Positions 32,696-41,599 of a stretch of 64,000 nt of DNA are shown in pieces. The notes beneath the pieces were generated by a model. The model searched no databases. It saw nothing but the letters and a program-made list of their open reading frames with translations, and had not been told where the DNA came from. Both the position numbers and the translations under genes were made by a program. The stretch spans positions 12,872 to 76,871 of the forward strand of contig CAYLMK010000025.1 in assembly GCA_964384945.1 (NCBI GenBank), read 5' to 3'. Source of the DNA: S015-6 sp964384945 (GTDB lineage: Bacteria; Desulfobacterota; DSWW01). Positions within the stretch are counted from its first letter, which is position 1, and every line of letters begins with the position of its first letter.

Positions 32696-35149
32696 TCATG
32701 CGGCTGACCAAACTGGAATTCTGGGCCATGAACAACCCCCTCCGGAGGTTCCTCCGGCGGACTCCTCGTCCACCGGTGCCACAGGCAGGGTGAAGAAGAA
32801 GGTGCTTCCTTTTCCTTTCTCGCTCTCCACCCAGATGTTTCCCCCGTAGTGGAGAACGATGTCGCGGCAGATGGGCAGGCCCAGCCCGGTGCCCTTGGGC
32901 TTGTCCTTCATCGTGTCCTGGTAGACTTGCCTGAACTTCTCGAAGACCACTTCGAAGTCCTTCTCATCGATGCCGATGCCCTGGTCGGAGACGCTCACCT
33001 TGATCCATTCGGCGGATTCCTGGGAACGCCTGCCTTCGAATGCCTCGGCACGGATTCGGATCTCTCCTCCTTCCCCGGAGAACTTGACCGCGTTTGCCAG
33101 AAGGTTCGTAATCACCTGCTGCAGCCTGTCACGGTCCGCAAGGACAAACGGAAGACTCGGCGGCAGATCGAGAAGCAGCCGCAGGGACTTGGCCTCGAGA
33201 AACTTCTTCTGCGCAGGCAGGGAATCGAGAATGACCTCGCCCACCGAGATGAGCTTATCGTTCCAGACCATCTCGCCCGCTTCGATCCTCGACAGGTCGA
33301 GAACGTCGTTGATCAGTCGCGTGAGCCGCTCGCTCTCCGAGTTGATGATTCGCAGGAACTCCTTCTGCGTGGCCGGATCCTCCTGATCGTACCTGAGCAG
33401 GATCTCGGAAAAGGACCGGATCGAGGTGAGAGGCGTCCGCAGTTCGTGCGACACCGAAGAGAGGAAGGAATCCTTCATGCTGTCCAGCGCCTTGAGTTCC
33501 TCGTTCGCCTTCTCGAGATCCGAGGTTCTTTCCCTGACCCGCCGGTCGAGTTCCGCGTTCAGCTCTCTGAGTCTCCGCTCTGCCTGGATACGCTCGGCAA
33601 TTTCCCTTTGCAGCTTCCGGTTCGTGCGGATCAATTCCTCCGTGCGCTCTTCGACGATCTCCCTCAGATGCTCATGGTGCCGCTTCAGTTCCTCCTCGGC
33701 CCGCACGCGTTCCGTGACATCGCGCAGGATCCCCTGAATCGCGTACGGCTTGCCTGCCCGATAGAGCAGGCACCCCTCGGATTCCACCCAGATAAAGCTG
33801 CCGTCCTTCCTCTTCAACTTGTAGGTGGTCGGGTGCGGACTTCTGCCGTCCTGGAGGATCTTCCTGACAGCCTCCGCGGCCTGCTGCAACTGCTCCTCGA
33901 CCACCACTGCACTGTAATGCAGGGACGGGAGGTCTTCCCTTGCGTATCCCAGCAAGTCCAGGCAGGCCTGGTTCGCACCCAGAATGTTCCCTTCGAAATC
34001 ATATTCGTAAACAGCAAACAGGCTGCGATTGAAAAGTACACTGTACTGGTTCTCGATGTCCCGTATTTTCCCCTGCTGTTCCTGGATGATCTCCTGGGAA
34101 CGAATGCTCTCCTGTATGTCCCGGCAGGCAAGGACGACCCCCTGCACCTGCCCCTTCCAGTCCCGGATGGCGGAAAGGTTGCAGGCGGCCGGGACCGGTT
34201 CCCCGCTGCGATTCCTCAGGAAGACGATGCGGGATTCTATGGTGCTTCGGCCATCCTTGAGGTTTCGCGCAAGTGAGTGGGCAGCCTCTGTGCTCCGAGG
34301 ATCCACGAGGGTGGCGATGGACCTCCGGAACAATTCCTTGCCCGAGAACCCGAGAAGCTCCTCTGCCTTGGGGTTCACCATGCGGATGAGCCCGTCGGCG
34401 TCCAGGACGATGATCGAGTCCGCGATCGTGGAGAGCACCTGCCTGGCCAGGGATTCGGGCGAGGGGTTGAGGAGTTGATACCGGTGGACGGACCAGAAGA
34501 TGAGGCTGGCGTACACGATGATCGCAACGAAGCCGAGCGGCGGCACGGGGATGCCGAAGCAGGGCAGGTAGTCCCAGGCCCCGAGGTAGGCGATCGAGAA
34601 GGCGAACATCAGGAACCGGATCTGACGTCTCTCGACAGCGGACTCGACCGTCTTCCGTCCGCGATACAGGCTGGTGAAACTCGCGGCCATGAGCAGGAAG
34701 AAAAAGAAGAGGAAGACCAGGCTGAAAGGACCGTACCGGGGATAGAAGCCCCACGAATACTCCCGGATCCCCGCGATCGAGGCCTTCCCCACAAGGCCTT
34801 CCAGCCCGAACAGGAAGCCCAAGGCGAACCCCGCCAGGATTCTACGCCGGTTTTGCGCAAGCCGTTGGGTGACCGCAGAGGTGAAGAGGCAGACCGAAGG
34901 GGATATGAACACCACGCCGAGGTAGGAGAAGCGATACCATTTCTCCGCCAGCCCGGGATCCCGGCTGCAAAGCATGAATCCGATTCCCAGGTTCCAGACG
35001 ATCACGGCCAGGCACATCACGACGAACGACTGGTTGGTCCTGGACCTCGGATTCAGGGAAAGGCCCCAGGAAAGAAAGAGCAGCAGGACCGACACGGTCA
35101 GAAAGCTGCACACCGCGATCGGGTTCAGGTAGTAAAGATATGGCCCCAA
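32696..35149 (-). CDS. 7TM-PAS-PAS sensor histidine kinase
   Basis: An 817-residue membrane kinase. Seven hydrophobic segments lie in residues 8-222 (histidine-kinase N-terminal 7TM type). Then come PAS 1 (STIADSIIVLDADGLIRMVNPKAEELLGFSG, 240-348), PAS 2 (QYSVLFNRSLFAVYEYDFEGN, 365-480), a coiled coil (480-560), HisKA SFLSSVSHELRTPLTSIRSF with His568, N box VITNLLANAVKFS and lid motifs DQGIGIDE and GTGLGLPI. The start is TTG 35149 after GGGGG 7 bp upstream; no better start is in frame. From PAS 2 onward it closely matches the kinase at 24409-26241. No response regulator lies next to it. Confidence 0.92.
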   Translation of the reverse strand: MGPYLYYLNPIAVCSFLTVSVLLLFLSWGLSLNPRSRTNQSFVVMCLAVIVWNLGIGFMLCSRDPGLAEKWYRFSYLGVVFISPSVCLFTSAVTQRLAQNRRRILAGFALGFLFGLEGLVGKASIAGIREYSWGFYPRYGPFSLVFLFFFFLLMAASFTSLYRGRKTVESAVERRQIRFLMFAFSIAYLGAWDYLPCFGIPVPPLGFVAIIVYASLIFWSVHRYQLLNPSPESLARQVLSTIADSIIVLDADGLIRMVNPKAEELLGFSGKELFRRSIATLVDPRSTEAAHSLARNLKDGRSTIESRIVFLRNRSGEPVPAACNLSAIRDWKGQVQGVVLACRDIQESIRSQEIIQEQQGKIRDIENQYSVLFNRSLFAVYEYDFEGNILGANQACLDLLGYAREDLPSLHYSAVVVEEQLQQAAEAVRKILQDGRSPHPTTYKLKRKDGSFIWVESEGCLLYRAGKPYAIQGILRDVTERVRAEEELKRHHEHLREIVEERTEELIRTNRKLQREIAERIQAERRLRELNAELDRRVRERTSDLEKANEELKALDSMKDSFLSSVSHELRTPLTSIRSFSEILLRYDQEDPATQKEFLRIINSESERLTRLINDVLDLSRIEAGEMVWNDKLISVGEVILDSLPAQKKFLEAKSLRLLLDLPPSLPFVLADRDRLQQVITNLLANAVKFSGEGGEIRIRAEAFEGRRSQESAEWIKVSVSDQGIGIDEKDFEVVFEKFRQVYQDTMKDKPKGTGLGLPICRDIVLHYGGNIWVESEKGKGSTFFFTLPVAPVDEESAGGTSGGGCSWPRIPVWSAA

Positions 35150-35311
35150 AGGCGTTCCCCCGCTGCCGGGACCCTGAACGAAAGAAGGGGGTCCTCCGTA
35201 AGGAATTTCTCATGGGAGATCGGTATGTTTCGCGCTTTTCTTGAGAGCCGGGGGAGGACAGATGAAGAGGTGATGACAAAGAAGAACGGACGCCCTTGTG
35301 CCGTGAAATAG

Positions 35312-35371
35312 AAGAGTCGGCTCTGAACGCTGGGGGGAGTATTTGATTCACTAGGATTTGAGCCGGCTCTT
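35312..35371 (-). terminator. candidate terminator of the polyphosphate operon
   Basis: On the minus strand AAGAGCCGGCTC (35371-35360, inside the last codons of ppx) can pair with GAGCCGACTCTT (35323-35312), 11 of 12 positions plus a G-T pair, across a 36-nt loop, followed by CTATTTC. The loop is long and the T-run short, so efficiency is uncertain. Confidence 0.4.
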
Positions 35372-36952
35372 TGGTTTTACAGCAGGGTTCACGTCGCAGG
35401 CCTGGACCAGGGTCAGCTTGAAGGTCTTCTCGAAGGCCTTCTCGTGTTTCTTCGCCCCCCACGCCTCCAGATCACATTCCTTCTCCGTGGTCAGCCTGAG
35501 GACAATGGTCTTCTTTTTCCCCCGCTCGAAGGCGGCGTCGCGGACGAGCCCGGCGTGGCTTCGGTCCAGGCTCTCGGCGATGCGCAAGACGATGGAAAGA
35601 ACCCTCACCACCTCCTGGCCCCGGCGGGACAGACTCGCGAACTCCGAGTATCTTCGGGTGGCCATGGTCCTGCGGTGGAAAAAGGCGGTGGCGGCAATGA
35701 TCTCGAGCTCCTCCCGGCTGAACCCCAGCAGGTCCGCGTTCTTGATGATGTAATAAGCGTGGCCGTGGTGGTTATTGTAGGAGAGGAAGGCCCCCACGTC
35801 GTGAAGCATGGCGGCATGGGAAAGCAGCTCCCTCGGGTGGAGGCCGAGGTCGTGGAGCCCGATCCGGCCGGCGCTGTCGTAGAGTTTGAGGGCGAGGTCC
35901 CTCACGTGGCGGTGGTGGTCCTCGTCAAAACCGCAGTTCCGCCCGAGCTGGAGGACGCTCCGCTCCCGGACGGAGAGTTCGGTCAGGAGGCCTCCGATCT
36001 CGGAGCCGGCCAAATAGTCGACGAGGAGGCCCTCCTTGAGGCCGAGATCGGTGACCTCGATGCAGCGCGCGCCGGTCTCCTCGAGCAGGGTCTCGAGGAT
36101 GGCGGCCCCCGCAACGATGATGTCGGCCCGGCTGGGGTTGATGCCCTTCACCTTCTTCCGCTGTTCCAGGGCGAGGGAGCACAGCAGTTTCGAAGTCCGG
36201 GCCAGGGCCTCGAGGGAGAGGATTTTTTCCGATCCTCGGGCCCTGGCCCCGAAGTTGGCGTGGCTGATCTCGGCAAGGTTCTGGATGGTGCCGGAGCTTC
36301 CGTAAGCGGGCCCGAAGCCCAGGCGCCTGGCCCGCTGAATGGCGCGGACCGCGGCGTTTTTCACCTCCCGCTTGAGACCGGCGAAGCGGGCCGGGCTCAC
36401 CCTCCCCTCCTCGCCGTCCAAATGTTCGGCGGTGAGGCGGATCGCGCCGACTTTGACGCTTTCCAAAACATAGTGCTGGCGGCGGTCTCCCACGATGATC
36501 TCCGTGGAGCCTCCCCCGATATCGATGAACAGGGCCTTCTCGCTCCCCAACTCGATCCCGCTGGCCAGTCCGAGATAGATGAGGCGGGCCTCCTCTTTCC
36601 CCGAGATCACCCGGACCTCGAGGCCGGCCTCCTCGGCCAGGCGTTGGATGAATTCGTCCTGGTTCTTTGCCTCGCGGGTGGCCGAGGTCGCCACGACCAC
36701 GATGGGGTCGGCCTGGTTCATCCTGGCCATGCGGGCGAAGTTGGCCAGGACCAGGACAGCGCGGTCCATGGCGTCCTTGCGCAGCCGGTGGCGCTTGAAT
36801 TCTCCTTGTCCGAGCCTGATCATCTCCTTTTGCCGGGAAATGACGGTGTAGGAGTGGTTGGGGTTGATCCGGACCATGATCATCCGGGCGGAGTTGGTCC
36901 CGAGGTCGATGAAGGCGGCAAGGGGCGGCGGCTTGTTCAGAGGCGCGAGCAT
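35351..36952 (-). CDS. ppx: Ppx/GppA exopolyphosphatase
   Basis: A 533-residue Ppx/GppA protein from ATG 36952 (MLAPLNKPPPLAAFIDLGTNSARMIMVRI). The actin-like phosphatase part has FIDLGTNSARM, VVVATSATREAKNQDEFI, LFIDIGGGSTEIIVGD and GSSGTIQNLAEIS. The C-terminal part is an HD domain (HAAMLHDVGAFLSYNNHHGHAYYIIKNADL). It removes terminal phosphate from polyphosphate or converts pppGpp to ppGpp; in a cluster with ppk1, the polyphosphate role is more likely. The start lies 16 bp inside the upstream metallophosphoesterase gene. It is the last gene of the five-gene island. Confidence 0.94.
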   Translation of the reverse strand: MLAPLNKPPPLAAFIDLGTNSARMIMVRINPNHSYTVISRQKEMIRLGQGEFKRHRLRKDAMDRAVLVLANFARMARMNQADPIVVVATSATREAKNQDEFIQRLAEEAGLEVRVISGKEEARLIYLGLASGIELGSEKALFIDIGGGSTEIIVGDRRQHYVLESVKVGAIRLTAEHLDGEEGRVSPARFAGLKREVKNAAVRAIQRARRLGFGPAYGSSGTIQNLAEISHANFGARARGSEKILSLEALARTSKLLCSLALEQRKKVKGINPSRADIIVAGAAILETLLEETGARCIEVTDLGLKEGLLVDYLAGSEIGGLLTELSVRERSVLQLGRNCGFDEDHHRHVRDLALKLYDSAGRIGLHDLGLHPRELLSHAAMLHDVGAFLSYNNHHGHAYYIIKNADLLGFSREELEIIAATAFFHRRTMATRRYSEFASLSRRGQEVVRVLSIVLRIAESLDRSHAGLVRDAAFERGKKKTIVLRLTTEKECDLEAWGAKKHEKAFEKTFKLTLVQACDVNPAVKPKSRLKS

Positions 36953-38292
36953 TCTATCACCAGGCTCCTGGAGATGGCCTCCCGGAGGAGGTCGCCCTTT
37001 CTGTCGGCGGCTTCGCACTCGGCCCGGGCGTCGTCGGAGACGGCGCATTTGATGACGACGGCCTCGGGCGACACCTCGCAGGAGACGGACCGGACCAGGC
37101 CGCGTTGTGACCGGTCGAGTCCGTCTGCCACGCGTACGATTCCGGCCAGCAGCCTGACCCGGCGCTGGTTCTCGGCCGAGAGGGAGGCAAAGGTTTCGTC
37201 CTTGCTCCCGGGCAGGGCCTTGCGGTGATAGCGGGCGACAAGGGAGGCGACGAGCTTGCCCTCCCCGTCAAGGGGTCGCAAGTCCGCGTCGCGGATGATG
37301 CGGAAAGACGCCTTGTGGTGTCCGCCGGTCCCCTCCTTGACCCCCACGTCATGGAGCAGGGCCCCGACCTCGAGCCACAATCTCTCCCGGGGCCCCAACT
37401 CGTGCAGGGACGCCAAGAGGTCGAAGATGACGAGAGCCAGCTTGGTGACTTGCTTGGCATGGGACTCCTCGAACTGAAGGGACCGGCCCAGGGTGAGGGC
37501 GGCCTTGCGACAGGCGTCCTGATCGGCTTGAACCGACGCCGCTTGCTCCTCAGCGGCGGAGCCTTCTTCCACATCGTCCCAGGCCCGGCCTCGAATCAGC
37601 ATGCGGGCGAAGGACTCGGGCAGCCCGAGGCGGCGGATCGTCTCCACCGCCCGGTCCAAATCGTAGACCAGCCGGTGGTGTGTCACCTGGATCGAGCGGG
37701 AATTGAACTTGAGCAGGGCGTAGGAGGTTCGGGGGTCCCCGTCGTCGGGCCGGCCGACACTTCCCGGATTGATGAAGTAAACGCCGTCGCGTTCGAGGAC
37801 GAAGGGGACATGGGAGTGGCCGCAGACGATGATTTCCGCTCTGGCGGCCTTGGCCAAGACCTTCAGCCGCGAGGACGGGGTGTCGGGCCCCAGGTGCTCC
37901 TTGGTCGACAGGGGGGAAGCATGGACGACGAGAATCTTCCTTCCCCGGGCGGTGAAGCGCAACTCCTGTGGCAGAGACCGAAGGTAGTCGCGGCTTTCCT
38001 TGCTCAGGTTCTGGTGAGCCCAGGCGAAGGCCCTCCATTTATCGGCCGGCTTCGACTTCTTCCATTCCTCGAGTTTCTTGGTTACCTGGAGGACCTTTTG
38101 ATCGTAGTTGCCGATGATGCTCCGTGACCGTTCGTGCTTCAGTCGTTGGACGACCTCGTCCGGGAAGGGTCCGTAGCCCACAAAGTCACCGGCGTTCCAG
38201 ATTTCTTCGGTCCCCTGCCCGACGGCGTGCCTGAGCACGGCCTCGAGTGCCGGCAAGTTGGCGTGAATGTCCGAAATCAGGGCGACCTTCAC
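36937..38292 (-). CDS. metallophosphoesterase fused to Ppx-type HD domain
   Basis: A 451-residue protein. Residues 1-215 are a YfcE/YmdB-like calcineurin-fold phosphoesterase with ISDIHANLPAL (Asp8, His10), NAGDFVGYGP (Asp36), GNYD (61-64, normally GNHD), VVHASP and CGHSHVP (158-163). Residues about 265-451 are an HD domain with LLHDVGVKEGTGGHHKASFRIIRDADL, closely like the C-terminal half of the Ppx/GppA protein encoded next, including the QRRVRLLAGIVRVADGLDRSQRGLV helix. This suggests a hydrolase that uses the Ppx HD module to bind polyphosphate or a nucleotide. The position in the operon (4-bp overlap with the CHAD stop, 16-bp overlap with ppx) supports a polyphosphate role. Confidence 0.9.
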   Translation of the reverse strand: MKVALISDIHANLPALEAVLRHAVGQGTEEIWNAGDFVGYGPFPDEVVQRLKHERSRSIIGNYDQKVLQVTKKLEEWKKSKPADKWRAFAWAHQNLSKESRDYLRSLPQELRFTARGRKILVVHASPLSTKEHLGPDTPSSRLKVLAKAARAEIIVCGHSHVPFVLERDGVYFINPGSVGRPDDGDPRTSYALLKFNSRSIQVTHHRLVYDLDRAVETIRRLGLPESFARMLIRGRAWDDVEEGSAAEEQAASVQADQDACRKAALTLGRSLQFEESHAKQVTKLALVIFDLLASLHELGPRERLWLEVGALLHDVGVKEGTGGHHKASFRIIRDADLRPLDGEGKLVASLVARYHRKALPGSKDETFASLSAENQRRVRLLAGIVRVADGLDRSQRGLVRSVSCEVSPEAVVIKCAVSDDARAECEAADRKGDLLREAISRSLVIECSRL

Positions 38293-39350
38293 TTCTCCTC
38301 CTCGGGAATCTCCGGCAATGGAAGCGGCTCATCCCCTTGAGGCGCCTCGTTCATCGGAGGATGGCCCTCGGCAGCCGGGACCCCGGCCCCGGAGAACATC
38401 TCCTTCATCAGGGCGCGCCAGCGGCGCGAATTCTTCAGCTTTTCCCAACCCTGGAGGAACTCGGCCCACCGCCGCTCCCGGAAGTCGGCTCGGTCCCGGG
38501 CGAGGAGGTCCAGGCCGGGCCGGAGCCTGGAAACCCCGCGGGGCTTTCCGTAGAACTCGGTTGCGCGGGAGCGTTCCCGTTCGAGGAAACCGGGCAGGAA
38601 GGCGGTCCAGACGTCGGCGTCGTGGATGTCGCCGAGGACCTCTTGAACGGCCTTGATCTGCCGGATCCCCCTGGGCAGGCTTTCGGGGAACCAGGGCTCA
38701 AAGATCTCCATCGTGTAGCGCAAACGCTTGGCGGCGATGCGCATTTGGTGCAACTCCCGGACCCGCTCGCGGTCGGGAAGGAAGACCCCGAAACTGAGAA
38801 ACTCGATGATCCGGGCGGCCACGGCGGCGCGGGCCCGCCCGAGGGAGTCGGCCGAGGGCCGATCCGCTCTCGGCTCCATTTGGGCGGCGATCCGTTTCTC
38901 GGAGAGGACCCGGCCCATTTCGTCGAGCACGGACTTGGCGCTCATTCTCTGGAGGGCCTCGAGCACCTTGGTCTGCCCTTGTCGGCGGTGCTGGGAGAGT
39001 CGCAGTTCGAGCCGGGTGATCCCATCCCGTTCGCGGCGATTGTCGATTCCGGCCTTGAAGGTGGCCAGAAACTCGAGCTGGACGTCCGTGTCCCGGGCCT
39101 CGCCCAGGGCCCGGGTCAGCCGCCGGACCTCTTTGGCCCACTTCGCGGCCCGGTGGGCAGGGAGCAGGGGCCTGAACACCCGGAGCCGGGCTCGGAGACG
39201 GCGCGAGGCCACCCTCATGCGATGGACGCACTCGATGTCTTCGCCCCTCTTGACGCCCTCGATCTCATCGGCCACGGCCCGCAGGGAGGTCAGCATGGAG
39301 TCGGCGCCGAGCAGGATGAAGCTGGGGCCGGGCCCTGCCTTGTCGGCCAC
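38289..39350 (-). CDS. CHAD domain protein (polyphosphate-binding)
   Basis: A 353-residue CHAD protein from GTG 39350, which shares one base with the ppk1 stop (TAGTG) and has GGAGGG 6 bp upstream. Two CHAD halves are visible, each opening with the conserved basic helix: ECVHRMRVASRRLRARLRVFRPLL and ELHQMRIAAKRLRYTMEIFEPWF, with RLTRALGEARDTDVQLEFL and QEVLGDIHDADVWTAFL as the second helices. CHAD domains bind polyphosphate through these Arg/Lys/His faces and often sit on polyphosphate granules. Here the domain stands alone, without the CYTH domain it is sometimes fused to. It is translationally coupled to ppk1. Confidence 0.93.
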   Translation of the reverse strand: MADKAGPGPSFILLGADSMLTSLRAVADEIEGVKRGEDIECVHRMRVASRRLRARLRVFRPLLPAHRAAKWAKEVRRLTRALGEARDTDVQLEFLATFKAGIDNRRERDGITRLELRLSQHRRQGQTKVLEALQRMSAKSVLDEMGRVLSEKRIAAQMEPRADRPSADSLGRARAAVAARIIEFLSFGVFLPDRERVRELHQMRIAAKRLRYTMEIFEPWFPESLPRGIRQIKAVQEVLGDIHDADVWTAFLPGFLERERSRATEFYGKPRGVSRLRPGLDLLARDRADFRERRWAEFLQGWEKLKNSRRWRALMKEMFSGAGVPAAEGHPPMNEAPQGDEPLPLPEIPEEEK

Positions 39351-41512
39351 TACTCGCCCTCCTGTCCCCAGTGTTCGAGAAGCCACTGTTGGGAGTCCAT
39401 CGGATCTTCTCCGGCCGCGGGTTCGATCCGGCGGTACGACCCGTCGGCCAGCAGCTCCCAGGACGTTTGGTTGTCGGCCAGGTGGGGCCGCAGGATCTGG
39501 CCGAGGAGGAGCTTCTTGAGAGACGGGTCTTCGATGGGGAACAGGACCTCGACGCGGCGGTAGAGGTTGCGGGGCATGAGGTCGGCGCTTCCGACGAAGA
39601 TTTCGTCCGCTCCCCCGTTTCGAAAGTGGAAGATCCGGGAGTGCTCGAGGAACCTCCCGACGATGGAGGTCACGCGGATATTGTCGCTCAGTCCCGGGAC
39701 CCGGGGCCTGAGGCAGCAGATGCCCCGGACCTGGAGGTCCACCTTGACCCCCGCCTGGGAGGCCTGGTAAAGGCTTCGGATGATTTTCTGGTCCACCAGG
39801 GCGTTCATCTTGAAGTTCAGCCGCCCCCCGCCGTTTTCGCGGTGGGATTGGACCTCGCGATGGATGCGGCTGACGATCTCGTCGCACAGTTTTCCCGGGG
39901 CGGTGAGGATTTTCCGATACTGTTGTTGGTGGGCGTACCCTGTGAGGGAGTTGAAGAGGTCCGAGGCGTCTGCGCACAGGTCCGGCGAGGCGGAAAAAAG
40001 TCCGATGTCGGTGTAAAGGCGGGCAGTGACGGGGTTGTAATTGCCGGTGCTCATATGCACGTAGCGGACCACCCGGCCGCCTTCCCTTCTCACCACCAGG
40101 CAAAGCTTGGCGTGAGTTTTGAGTCCCACCACGCCGTAGATGACATGGACCCCCTCGTCCTCCAGCGCCCGGGCCCAGGCGATGTTGTGCTCCTCGTCGA
40201 AGCGGGCCTTCAGCTCCACCACCACCGCGACCTGCTTGCCCTCCTGCCGGGCCTGCAGCAGGGCGTCCACGACCGGCGAGTTGGGCCCCACCCGGTACAA
40301 GGTCTGCTTGATGGCCATCACATCGGGATCCGCGGCGGCCTGGCGTATGAAATCCACCACCGGCGAGAAGCTGTCGTAGGGATGATAGGTCAGGACGTCG
40401 CCGCGGGCGATGACACTGAAGATGCTTTCCCGGCCGGCGAAGCGGCCGGGCAGGACCGGACTGAAGGAAGGGTATTTGAGGTCCGGCCGTTCGATCCGGG
40501 TGAGTTGCATCAGGTCTGCCATACCCAGCATCGAGTCCTCGGAGTAGACCAGGTCGGGGGTGAGGTTGAGGTTGCTGATCAGGATATTCTTGATCCGCTC
40601 GGGCATCGTGTCGTTGATTTCGAGGCGCACCGCGTTGCCGAAGTAGCGCAACTCGATGCCTTCCTCGATCGTAGCCAGAAGGTCCCCCGCCTCGTCTTCC
40701 TCGATCTCGATGTCGGCGTCGCGGGTGATCCGGAAAGGATACCCCGCCAAGACATCCACCCCCGGGAAGAGCAGGTCCAGATTGGCCGCCACCACCTCTT
40801 CGAGCCGCACGAAATCACTCCGGCGGGCCGGCCCCCGTCCGAGGTACTCTCCCAGGTCGTTCTCGCCCTCCTCCGGCGCCGGCAGGAAGCGGGGGAAAAT
40901 GTCCGGAACCTTAAGGCGGGCGAAACGCTCGGTCTGACGCGGGTCCTTGATCACCACCGCCAGGTTGAGGCTCAGGTTCGAGATATGAGGCCAGGGGTGG
41001 GCGGGGTCGAAGGCCAGGGGGGTGAGGACGGGGAACACCTGCTCCTCGAAGTAACGGCGCAACAGCTTGCGCTGGGAGACCCCCAGGGTGTGATGGGACA
41101 CGACCCTGATCCCGGCCCTGGAAAGCAAAGGGTTGAGCCGCCGGTTCCACAGTTCGCTCTTGATCTTGAGGTGCCCGAGCAGGGTGCTGCGGATCGCCTG
41201 GAGTTGTTCGGAGGGCGTCATGCCGTCGACGGTGAGGTTTTCGATCCCGGTTTTCTCCTGCCGGCGGAGTCCGGAGACGCGGATCATGAAGAACTCATCG
41301 AGGTTGTTGGCATAAATGGCCAGGAACTTGACTCGCTCCAGCAGCGGGATCTTCTCGTCCAGGGCCTGGGCCAGGACCCGCCAGTTGAAGTTGAGCCAGC
41401 TCAGCTCCCGATTGAGATAAAGCGAAGGATCGCCCAGATCCGTGAGGGGCGCGGCTCCGACCGAGCCTTCCTCAGATTGCCTTCCCCCGGCCTCTATCGG
41501 CTGCGATGACAT
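39350..41512 (-). CDS. ppk1: polyphosphate kinase PPK1
   Basis: A 720-residue PPK1, which polymerises the gamma phosphate of ATP into polyphosphate and can run in reverse. It has the N-terminal YLNRELSWLNFNWRVLAQA, FMIRVSGLRRQ, the catalytic KTHAKLCLVVRREGG with the phospho-His at 467, YVHMSTGNYNPVTARLYTDIGLF, and a C-terminal LVDQKIIRSLYQASQAGVKVDLQVRGICCL. Length is normal for the family. SD GAGGAG is 6-7 bp before the ATG. It follows the PAP gene by 87 bp in the same operon. Confidence 0.96.
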   Translation of the reverse strand: MSSQPIEAGGRQSEEGSVGAAPLTDLGDPSLYLNRELSWLNFNWRVLAQALDEKIPLLERVKFLAIYANNLDEFFMIRVSGLRRQEKTGIENLTVDGMTPSEQLQAIRSTLLGHLKIKSELWNRRLNPLLSRAGIRVVSHHTLGVSQRKLLRRYFEEQVFPVLTPLAFDPAHPWPHISNLSLNLAVVIKDPRQTERFARLKVPDIFPRFLPAPEEGENDLGEYLGRGPARRSDFVRLEEVVAANLDLLFPGVDVLAGYPFRITRDADIEIEEDEAGDLLATIEEGIELRYFGNAVRLEINDTMPERIKNILISNLNLTPDLVYSEDSMLGMADLMQLTRIERPDLKYPSFSPVLPGRFAGRESIFSVIARGDVLTYHPYDSFSPVVDFIRQAAADPDVMAIKQTLYRVGPNSPVVDALLQARQEGKQVAVVVELKARFDEEHNIAWARALEDEGVHVIYGVVGLKTHAKLCLVVRREGGRVVRYVHMSTGNYNPVTARLYTDIGLFSASPDLCADASDLFNSLTGYAHQQQYRKILTAPGKLCDEIVSRIHREVQSHRENGGGRLNFKMNALVDQKIIRSLYQASQAGVKVDLQVRGICCLRPRVPGLSDNIRVTSIVGRFLEHSRIFHFRNGGADEIFVGSADLMPRNLYRRVEVLFPIEDPSLKKLLLGQILRPHLADNQTSWELLADGSYRRIEPAAGEDPMDSQQWLLEHWGQEGE

Positions 41513-41599
41513 GACGACTCCTCGTCTCCGGTCCGGCAGGAAGGATGGCAGGCCCCGGCGTCCCTGCTAACGCATCCCGGCGCCGCCGTCCGGGCGGAC

